A stretch of DNA of 6,603 nt from Pseudomonadota bacterium (GTDB lineage Bacteria; Myxococcota; Bradymonadia; UBA4248): the NCBI GenBank assembly GCA_017629415.1, contig JAGBXG010000519.1, positions 1 to 6,603 on the forward strand. Reading direction: 5' to 3'. The position numbers and the translations under genes are program-made. This document shows, in pieces, positions 1 to 4,727 of this stretch (its first letter is position 1; each line of letters starts with the position of its first letter). The notes under the pieces were generated by a model that was not told where the DNA came from, searched no databases, and saw only the letters and a program-made list of their open reading frames with translations.

Positions 1-432
1 CAGTTTAAGAATCTTGTTAAGATTAATAGTTATGCTATTAGGGATGAGCAGAATCTTACGTCATTGACGCTCTTGAATGTGACAACATTAGATATATATT
101 CTATAGATGAATGTAATATTGAGGTGCTGCAATTGCCGCGTTTGAACAATACACTAGAGAGATATGTTTTTGCGTTTTTGACTCAACTGCATTCTGTTGT
201 GTTGACGGCGCCTGGTCAAATCTCGCTTCCTGAGACATACACATTTAGGCTGTTTGATAGTAGTTCAATCATTCGAAATCATGAGGTGACTTTATATCTT
301 AATAAAGATAAGCTGACGGTAGAACCTAAGATTACCGCACCCAATCAATGGGCAAATCAAACTTGGAAAGCCATCTATATTTGCGATGATTATGCCTTGA
401 TAGATGATCCTTCATGCCAGTTGGTGGAATAG
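1..432 (+). CDS. 3' end of a probable leucine-rich-repeat protein (partial)
   Basis: The frame is open from the first base to a TAG at 430-432, so this is the C-terminal 143 residues of a longer protein whose start lies outside the window. The visible part begins with roughly three units of about 24 residues with LRR-like spacing: 'NLTSLTLLNV', then 'NIEVLQLPRL', then 'LTQLHSVVLTAP', with 'VFAF' and 'YTF' between them. This resembles the irregular LRR_5/BspA type of repeat, often found in surface or secreted proteins. The last ~60 residues are non-repetitive and contain two Cys in 'YICDDYALIDDPSC', which could form a disulfide if the protein is exported. No membrane anchor or sorting motif is visible at the C-terminus. 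The gene is AT-rich compared with the next two genes. That it is coding is fairly sure; the LRR assignment is tentative and rests on spacing of hydrophobic residues only. Confidence 0.6.
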   Translation, partial: QFKNLVKINSYAIRDEQNLTSLTLLNVTTLDIYSIDECNIEVLQLPRLNNTLERYVFAFLTQLHSVVLTAPGQISLPETYTFRLFDSSSIIRNHEVTLYLNKDKLTVEPKITAPNQWANQTWKAIYICDDYALIDDPSCQLVE

Positions 433-461
433 CATTGGATTTGGACTTACTGTGATACGAA

Positions 462-494
462 GCCGGGCTGTATGGCGTCAGCCATAGGCCCGGC
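462..494. repeat. GC-rich two-tier hairpin, first of a pair
   Basis: An outer stem GCCGGGC (462-468) pairs with GCCCGGC (488-494). An inner stem TATGGC (471-476) pairs with GCCATA (481-486) around a GTCA loop. Both stems are perfect, with only 469-470 and 487 left over. It lies 30 bases after the preceding stop codon. The following run is AAAA rather than T, so on the plus strand it is not a typical intrinsic terminator; read on the minus strand it would not be followed directly by a T-run either. Function is unknown: a REP-like palindrome, an mRNA 3'-end stabiliser or a mobile palindromic element are all possible. Confidence 0.75.
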
Positions 495-498
495 AAAA

Positions 499-526
499 CG
501 CGGCGTATGGCGAAGCCATAGCCGCG
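499..526. repeat. GC-rich two-tier hairpin, second of a pair
   Basis: The outer stem CGCGGC (499-504) pairs with GCCGCG (521-526). The inner stem TATGGC (506-511) pairs with GCCATA (515-520) around a GAA loop; G505 is bulged. The inner stem is identical to that of the hairpin at 462-494, only four A residues away, while the outer stem has a different sequence that still pairs perfectly. Read on the minus strand this hairpin is followed by TTTT (complement of 495-498), so it could terminate transcripts coming from the right, though no minus-strand gene is visible. Confidence 0.75.
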
Positions 527-535
527 AAATAAAAT

Positions 536-617
536 GATATATTGATATATTGTTGGTGCTGGATAATATATTGTTATGTGGGTTGGTTTGAGTCTATGAT
601 TTGGTAAATTGTTATGT
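536..617 (+). repeat. AT-rich short direct repeats before the ligase gene
   Basis: GATATATT occurs twice head-to-tail at 536-543 and 544-551. A second pair, ATTGTTATGT, occurs at 570-579 and 608-617; the second copy contains the proposed ATG of the ligase gene at 614. The stretch is much more AT-rich than the hairpins before it and the gene after it, which fits a promoter or leader region. Such short AT repeats can occur by chance, so only their position gives them interest. Confidence 0.5.
542..569 (+). promoter_or_regulatory. possible sigma-70-like promoter for the ligase gene
   Basis: TTGATA (542-547) and TAATAT (564-569) lie 16 bases apart, each a partial match to the -35 and -10 consensus. 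They are 45 bases upstream of the ATG at 614. In an AT-rich stretch such pairs arise easily, so this is a candidate only. Confidence 0.25.
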
Positions 618-1345
618 ATATCTTATCGCATTCGGCTGAAATCATTGAATCATGTTTGGGAATGCAGGCACAGAATACGGATTTGAAACCGGAAAAGGTG
701 TTTGGGGATTTTGTTTATGATGATTTGAGCGGCGAAAAACCTATCGTTTGGGATGTCACATGTGATTGGGCAGTTCGGCTGATCATGGAGGATACGGCTG
801 GCAGTTCGCAATTGGATAGGATTGGGGCGGTCGGCGACGGGGGGCCCGTAGTGTCGGTGGCATGCGACGGGCAGAATTTTCGGGGACAAGGCGGCCGGCG
901 TTGGGTGATGCGGCGCGGAAATTTGGCCGTTTGTGTCTATGTGCCCGGAAAATGGCAAATCGCAGATTGGACGCAGGTGGAGGCGCTGCAAATGCTGCCT
1001 TGTCAGGCCACTTTGGCGGCGATTGAAACGGTTGGCGGCGATGGGGCAAAATTTGGGATAAAACCGCCCAATGATATCGTCGTTGATGACGGCGGTTGGC
1101 ACAAATTGGCAGGATGTTTGACGGAGTTTCGTGTGGGCGGGGATAGCCTGACGGCGTTGCGGTTCGGCGTGGGCTTAAATATCGGCATTGCCCCGGCGAT
1201 TTCGGATGGTCTGCCGTCGGCTTGCCTCGCTCAGTGGGTAAAGAACAAGTATGAAGGCGGCTGCCTTTGGCGTGATGTGTTGTTTGAAATGATAAAATCG
1301 TTCACAACCCTGATAAATCCGATTATAAACCGCCGATTTTTGTGA
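614..1345 (+). CDS. birA: divergent biotin-protein ligase (BirA catalytic domain only)
   Basis: The 243-residue protein carries the landmarks of the biotin-protein ligase catalytic domain in order. These are 'WDVTCDWA' at ~46-53 (family 'DSTN'), 'GQNFRGQGGRRW' at 86-97 (family 'GRGRRGRxW'), 'KPPNDI' at 150-155 (family 'KWPND'), 'HKLAGCLTE' at 163-171 with K164 matching E. coli Lys183, 'FGVGLNIG' at 184-191 and 'SACLAQW' at 202-208. The family joins biotin to a lysine of carrier proteins such as acetyl-CoA carboxylase BCCP through biotinyl-AMP. There is no N-terminal helix-turn-helix, so it should not be a repressor, and it stops after the last catalytic-domain helix without the usual ~45-residue C-terminal domain. 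The biotin-AMP loop is degenerate. The ATG at 614 has no clear ribosome-binding site; M17 at 662 is an alternative start. Low overall identity leaves room for a related ligase or a non-catalytic homologue. Confidence 0.75.
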   Translation: MYILSHSAEIIESCLGMQAQNTDLKPEKVFGDFVYDDLSGEKPIVWDVTCDWAVRLIMEDTAGSSQLDRIGAVGDGGPVVSVACDGQNFRGQGGRRWVMRRGNLAVCVYVPGKWQIADWTQVEALQMLPCQATLAAIETVGGDGAKFGIKPPNDIVVDDGGWHKLAGCLTEFRVGGDSLTALRFGVGLNIGIAPAISDGLPSACLAQWVKNKYEGGCLWRDVLFEMIKSFTTLINPIINRRFL

Positions 1346-1351
1346 TCTGTG

Positions 1352-1391
1352 AAGAGACAGGTCATATTTAGGTTATTTTGACATGTCTTTT
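1352..1391 (+). terminator. probable terminator after the ligase gene
   Basis: Seven bases after the ligase stop codon, AGACAGGTCA (1355-1364) pairs with TGACATGTCT (1379-1388) with one mismatch (G1360/A1383). The stem can be extended outward by AAG (1352-1354) against TTT (1389-1391). The stem ends in a short T-run (1388-1391). The 14-base loop and short T-run make it a modest terminator. The right arm contains the palindrome GACATGTC (1380-1387), so an operator role is an alternative. Confidence 0.45.
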
Positions 1392-1407
1392 GATGGAAAA
1401 AGGCATT

Positions 1408-1430
1408 TTGCATACATCTTGTGTATGCAA
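1408..1430 (+). promoter_or_regulatory. perfect 9-bp stem-loop in the aspS leader
   Basis: TTGCATACA (1408-1416) pairs perfectly with TGTATGCAA (1422-1430) around the loop TCTTG. It is followed by GAA and five T residues (1434-1438) and ends 27 bases before the aspS start codon. It could be a second weak terminator of the ligase transcript, an attenuator in the aspS leader, or an operator, since as DNA it is an inverted repeat of 9 bp. The sequence alone does not decide. It does not resemble a T-box leader. Confidence 0.5.
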
Positions 1431-1457
1431 GAATTTTTGTTGGAATAAGGAATACTG

Positions 1458-3260
1458 ATGAGCGAATTTTTGAATGGTTTTAAACGCACGCATACTTGCG
1501 GTGCGCTTCGTGGTTCTGATATCGGCAAGCATGTCCGTTTGGTGGGCTGGGTTCAGGATTATCGTAATTTGGGCGGTTTCTTGTTTATCGTTTTGCGCGA
1601 TCGCTATGGCATTACGCAAATTCATATCGATGCCAGCAGCCCGTTGTTTGAAGAAGCCGGCAAAGTCCGTGCCGAATGGGTCATTGGTGTGGAAGGCGAT
1701 GTCATTTCGCGCGGCGATAACGTCAATAAGAAACTGGCCACCGGCGAAATCGAAGTTGAAGCCACCGCTTTGCGCATTTTTAACCGCGCAGCCACGACGC
1801 CGTTTGCGATTCACGACGATGTGAATGCGAACGAAGATTTGCGTTTGAAATATCGTTATCTGGATTTGCGCCGTCCTTGCCTCAACCGCAATATCATTAC
1901 GCGCAGCATGATTACGCGCACGATTCGCCGCGTTTTGGAATCGAACGATTTCCTGGATTTGGAAACGCCCGTGTTGGGTAAAAGCACGCCCGAAGGTGCT
2001 CGCGATTACCTCGTTCCCAGCCGTGTTCAGCCGGGTAAATTCTATGCATTGCCGCAGTCGCCGCAGCTGTTCAAACAGCTTTATATGGTCAGCGGTTTTG
2101 ACCGTTATTACCAGATTGCACGCTGCTTCCGCGACGAAGACCTCCGTCTGGACCGTCAGCCCGAATTTACGCAAATCGATATGGAAATGAGCTTTATCGA
2201 ACCCGAAGATATTCAAAATATCTGCGAAGAAATGCTCGTGACCATCTTTGATGAAGTTTTGGGCATTAAATTGCCGCGTCCGTTCAAGCGCATGACCTGG
2301 GATGATGCCATGAATCGTTATGGCGTTGATGCGCCTGACATTCGTTTTGGCATGGAATTGAACGATGTGAGCGACATTTTGCGCGGTTCGCAATTCAATG
2401 CATTTGCTTCTGTTTTGGCCGAAAAAACAGGCACTGTCCGCGCGATTTCCGTGCCTGCATCCGTCAAACTGAGCCGCAAAGAAATCGACAGCCTGACCGA
2501 AGTGGCCAAGACTTACGGCGCCAAAGGCCTGGCATGGATGAAAGTCGAAAACAATGCATTCACCGGCGGTATTGCCAAGTTCCTGACCGATGACGAAAAA
2601 GCCGCTTTGATGGATGCGCTCAAGCCCGAAGAAGCCGGCACCGTTTTCTTTGTTTCCGACAAGCTCAACACGGCACGCAATGCCCTGGGCCGCGTCCGCA
2701 AAGAAATCGCCGTCCGTAACAACTGGATTGCCAAAGACCTCAAATCGGTGGAAGATGTGGGCCTTGTTTGGGTAACCGATTTCCCGATGTTCGAATGGAG
2801 TGACGAAGACAACCGCTGGTACGCCATGCATCATCCGTTCACCGCACCGCGTGCCTGTGACTGGCCTGCTTTTGAAGCCGGCGATTTCGGCAATGTCTAT
2901 GCCCAGGCTTATGACCTCGTTTTGAACGGTATCGAATTGGGCGGCGGTTCCATCCGTATCCATAACATCGATATTCAGAAGAAAGTCTTTGCCGCGCTGG
3001 GCATTGGCGAGGAAGAAGCACGCGAGAAATTCAGCTTCCTGCTGGATGCATTGGCCTTTGGTGCACCTCCTCACGGCGGTTTGGCTTTCGGTCTCGATCG
3101 TATGGTGATGCTTTTGAGCGGTGCCGACAGTCTCCGTGATGTTATCGCCTTCCCGAAGACGAACAAAGCCGCCGATTTGATGACCGAAGCGCCGGGTGAT
3201 GTCGATCCCAAGCAGCTCGCCGAACTTTGCATTCAATACACGGGTCCGGCCGATAAATAG
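1458..3260 (+). CDS. aspS: aspartyl-tRNA synthetase, bacterial type
   Basis: This class II synthetase charges tRNA-Asp with aspartate in the cytoplasm. At 600 residues it matches the usual bacterial length of ~590. The N-terminal OB-fold anticodon-binding domain (~15-110) is followed by the catalytic core. The core contains 'RYLDLRRP' (133-140), 'TPEGARDYLVPSR' (177-189), the flipping-loop 'QSPQ' (200-203), motif 2 'FRDEDLRLDRQPEF' (224-237), 'GGGSIRIH' (495-502) and motif 3 'GLAFGLDRMVMLL' (541-553). The bacterial GAD insertion occupies roughly 290-420. The ATG at 1458 has AAGGAA (1447-1452) five bases upstream and begins a normal N-terminus. The residue after 'YRN' is L38 and the position before 'NVN' is D87. 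Non-discriminating enzymes such as that of Pseudomonas aeruginosa have His and Gly at the matching sites, so this one looks discriminating for tRNA-Asp. Transcription is closed off by the two terminators downstream. Confidence 0.98.
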   Translation: MSEFLNGFKRTHTCGALRGSDIGKHVRLVGWVQDYRNLGGFLFIVLRDRYGITQIHIDASSPLFEEAGKVRAEWVIGVEGDVISRGDNVNKKLATGEIEVEATALRIFNRAATTPFAIHDDVNANEDLRLKYRYLDLRRPCLNRNIITRSMITRTIRRVLESNDFLDLETPVLGKSTPEGARDYLVPSRVQPGKFYALPQSPQLFKQLYMVSGFDRYYQIARCFRDEDLRLDRQPEFTQIDMEMSFIEPEDIQNICEEMLVTIFDEVLGIKLPRPFKRMTWDDAMNRYGVDAPDIRFGMELNDVSDILRGSQFNAFASVLAEKTGTVRAISVPASVKLSRKEIDSLTEVAKTYGAKGLAWMKVENNAFTGGIAKFLTDDEKAALMDALKPEEAGTVFFVSDKLNTARNALGRVRKEIAVRNNWIAKDLKSVEDVGLVWVTDFPMFEWSDEDNRWYAMHHPFTAPRACDWPAFEAGDFGNVYAQAYDLVLNGIELGGGSIRIHNIDIQKKVFAALGIGEEEAREKFSFLLDALAFGAPPHGGLAFGLDRMVMLLSGADSLRDVIAFPKTNKAADLMTEAPGDVDPKQLAELCIQYTGPADK

Positions 3261-3273
3261 GATTTGATGATGA

Positions 3274-3317
3274 AGCGCAGCCTATGCCCTGCGGGCATAC
3301 GGCATGCGGCTTGCGCT
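3274..3317 (+). other. stem-loop just after aspS, competing with the terminator
   Basis: The inner hairpin TATGCCC (3283-3289), loop TGC, GGGCATA (3293-3299) is perfect. It can be enclosed by AGCGCA (3274-3279) with TGCGCT (3312-3317) and GCC (3280-3282) with GGC (3308-3310). The outer right arm overlaps the left arm of the terminator at 3309-3352, so the larger fold and the terminator cannot form together. The hairpin begins 14 bases after the aspS stop and may also protect the mRNA end. Confidence 0.5.
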
Positions 3318-3352
3318 ATTGTCCGTTCCGGCCAATACGCGCAAGCTTTTTT
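3309..3352 (+). terminator. strong intrinsic terminator of aspS
   Basis: GCTTGCGC (3309-3316) pairs with GCGCAAGC (3339-3346). The stem continues as TATTG (3317-3321) with CAATA (3333-3337), then CCG (3323-3325) with CGG (3329-3331) around a TTC loop. Only C3338 and the T3322/C3332 pair break it. Six T residues (3347-3352) follow directly. This is a textbook Rho-independent terminator. Confidence 0.9.
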
Positions 3353-3354
3353 GG

Positions 3355-3378
3355 AAGGCCGCCCCAAGCGGCTTTTTT
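3355..3378 (+). terminator. second, back-up intrinsic terminator
   Basis: GCCGC (3358-3362) pairs with GCGGC (3368-3372) around CCCAA, extended by AAG (3355-3357) against TTT (3373-3375). The T-run is 3373-3378. It starts two bases after the first terminator's T-run, so the two act in tandem and should isolate aspS from the reductase operon. Confidence 0.8.
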
Positions 3379-3447
3379 CATACCGTGTTTTATTTGTATC
3401 ATCGGCATATTACATATCTTTATTTCAGTGTATCAATAATACGAATT

Positions 3448-3471
3448 GAATAAGGGCGCGAATAAGGGCGC
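3448..3471 (+). repeat. exact 12-bp tandem direct repeat upstream of mvaA
   Basis: GAATAAGGGCGC occurs twice head-to-tail (3448-3459 and 3460-3471), and a further G follows at 3472. It lies about 60 bases before the mvaA start codon, in an otherwise AT-rich spacer, which is where a head-to-tail regulator-binding site or a leader element could sit. I see no convincing -35/-10 pair around it. Recent slippage duplication is an alternative. Confidence 0.7.
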
Positions 3472-3489
3472 GTCATAAAATTCAAAATG

Positions 3490-3510
3490 ATATTCAACAT
3501 ATTCAATATG
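3490..3510 (+). promoter_or_regulatory. AT-rich direct repeat and palindrome before the mvaA RBS
   Basis: ATATTCAA occurs at 3490-3497 and again at 3499-3506, with a period of nine bases. The second copy forms part of a perfect inverted repeat, CATATT-C-AATATG (3498-3510). It ends six bases before the ribosome-binding site. This could be an operator or a weak structure affecting translation; the evidence is positional only. Confidence 0.35.
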
Positions 3511-3516
3511 ATGAAA

Positions 3517-3523
3517 AAGGGGA
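3517..3523 (+). promoter_or_regulatory. ribosome-binding site that fixes the mvaA start
   Basis: AAGGGGA ends eight bases before the ATG at 3532. In-frame ATGs further upstream, at 3487, 3508 and 3511, have no such site, and family members begin near 'FYxxSVAERR', which the 3532 start gives directly as 'MKRFYEQSVAERR'. Confidence 0.75.
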
Positions 3524-3531
3524 TAGCAAAT

Positions 3532-4716
3532 ATGAAACGATTTTATGAACAAAGTGTCGCAGAGCGCAGAGCCTTGCTTTTAGAAGAAGGATTGCTGGAT
3601 GCTGACGAATGGGTGACTTTGGCAGGTGAGTTAAATGAGGACACTGCGATTCTGGATTTAATGAGTGAGAATGTCATTGGTGCTCATCGTTTGCCGATGG
3701 GGTTGCTGCGTTCATTGGTGGTGGATGGTATGGCACATTGTGTGCCTATGGTGACAGAAGAGCCGAGTGTGGTGGCTGCTGCAAACAGAGTATCGCGTCT
3801 TTTTAATGCCGCGGGAGGGGTTTCAACAGTCTGTAGTAAGCCTTCAACGATGGTTCAGGTGCTGTTTACGATGGATAGGGAAGAAGCTTCGGAAGCGGCG
3901 AGATACATTGTAGATCATGAGGAGCAACTTATTGCATTAGCCAATGCGCAAGATCCTGTTTTGATTGGATTGGGCGGCGGAGCTTATCATCTGCGTGCGA
4001 TGACACGGCGGATTCGTTGCGGTGACTTTTGTACAGATGATTACATGGTTGAGCTTGCATTGGATGTTTATACGGTTGATGCCATGGGAGCGAATATTGT
4101 CAATGCGATGGGCGAAGCATTGAAAGCAGAGCTGGAAAAGGCTTTTTCTTGTTTTCGCAGTTTTCAGCCTGGAATCGCCATTGTATCGAATGATGGCCGA
4201 GGGCGTTCTGTACGTGGTACAGTGTATTTATCCAGGGCATGGCTTGAAACTTATACCCATATGGATGGATCAGAATTTGGCAAGCGCATCAAGCGTGCAT
4301 CAGATTATGCGTTATGTTGTTCCGAGCGTGCAGTGACACATAATAAGGGGATTTTGAATGGAATTGAAGCTGCAGCTATTGCTTTTGGGCAAGATACACG
4401 TGCGCTTCATGCGGCAGCTTGGTGTGGTGCTTATCGGTGCGGAGAAATTCAGCCTTTAGCGATTTGGCAATGGGATGAAACAGATCAAATTTTAAAAGGC
4501 CAAATTGAGCTTCCTCTTGTCGTTGGATTTGCAGGAAAATTTAGGAAAATTCCTTGGGTTAATGCAGCTTTTAAATTGGCGCGTATTGAACGATATGATC
4601 GTTTATGTGGTGTACTTGCTGCGGTTGGGTTAGCACAAAATTTGGGGGCATTATGGGCGCTTGTCACAGAAGGCATTCAGAGTGGTCATATGCGACTCCA
4701 TGCTAAAAAAGTGTAA
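3532..4716 (+). CDS. mvaA: class II HMG-CoA reductase with shortened C-terminus
   Basis: This enzyme interconverts HMG-CoA and mevalonate using NAD(P)H, the committed step to isoprenoids by the mevalonate route. From the ATG at 3532 it has 394 residues. Class II landmarks are 'SENVIGAHRLP' (45-55), 'EEPSVVAA' (76-83, catalytic Glu), 'DAMGAN' (183-188), 'VSN' (218-220), 'RAVTHNKGILNG' (266-277, catalytic K272), D288 in 'GQDTR', 'AAVGLAQNLGA' (363-373) and 'EGIQSGHM' (380-387, catalytic H386). By comparison with the Pseudomonas mevalonii enzyme, the Glu, Lys, Asp and His set is complete. The protein ends eight residues after H386, whereas class II enzymes usually continue ~40-45 residues to complete the flap over the active site. 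Cofactor preference cannot be read with confidence. It is the first gene of a two-gene operon with the kinase. A biosynthetic role is more likely than mevalonate breakdown, but no other pathway gene is in view. Confidence 0.93.
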   Translation: MKRFYEQSVAERRALLLEEGLLDADEWVTLAGELNEDTAILDLMSENVIGAHRLPMGLLRSLVVDGMAHCVPMVTEEPSVVAAANRVSRLFNAAGGVSTVCSKPSTMVQVLFTMDREEASEAARYIVDHEEQLIALANAQDPVLIGLGGGAYHLRAMTRRIRCGDFCTDDYMVELALDVYTVDAMGANIVNAMGEALKAELEKAFSCFRSFQPGIAIVSNDGRGRSVRGTVYLSRAWLETYTHMDGSEFGKRIKRASDYALCCSERAVTHNKGILNGIEAAAIAFGQDTRALHAAAWCGAYRCGEIQPLAIWQWDETDQILKGQIELPLVVGFAGKFRKIPWVNAAFKLARIERYDRLCGVLAAVGLAQNLGALWALVTEGIQSGHMRLHAKKV

Positions 4717-4719
4717 AGG
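4715..4719 (+). promoter_or_regulatory. kinase ribosome-binding site overlapping the mvaA stop
   Basis: AAAGG at 4715-4719 shares its first two bases with the TAA stop of mvaA (4714-4716) and lies eight bases before the kinase ATG at 4728. Ribosomes ending on mvaA would be placed directly at the kinase start, which suggests translational coupling. Confidence 0.7.
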
Positions 4720-4727
4720 TTTTCATT

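Noticed and set aside
499..530. The twin hairpins as a plus-strand intrinsic terminator of the LRR gene
   Set aside because: Both are followed by A-rich sequence rather than T; only a minus-strand reading of the second hairpin gives a TTTT tail.
650..1188. Several minus-strand open frames under the ligase gene
   Set aside because: Their translations are Pro/Arg/His-rich and featureless, while the plus strand shows ordered biotin-ligase motifs. They are shadows of a GC-rich gene.
1378..1407. TTGACA at 1378-1383 as the aspS promoter
   Set aside because: The -35 match is perfect, but no acceptable -10 box lies 16-19 bases downstream (AAGGCA, AGGCAT, GGCATT), and the hexamer is part of a hairpin arm.
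1368..3236. A 622-codon open frame on the minus strand, longer than aspS which it overlaps
   Set aside because: The plus strand encodes a complete, conserved AspRS. The antisense translation is low-complexity (rich in F, H, A, I, N) and shows no known domain; it arises from the codon bias of aspS.
3394..3440. TTGTAT with nearby AT-rich hexamers as the mvaA promoter
   Set aside because: Spacings to TACATA, TATCTT or AATAAT do not fit a normal sigma-70 promoter.
3264..3449. A 61-codon plus-strand open frame just after aspS
   Set aside because: It runs through both intrinsic terminators and its peptide simply reads their arms; no family resemblance and no clear ribosome-binding site.
3487..3531. 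Longer mvaA start at 3487, adding 15 residues
   Set aside because: No ribosome-binding site fits it, and the added peptide comes from the AT-rich repeat region. The ATG at 3532 has AAGGGGA at good distance and matches the family N-terminus.
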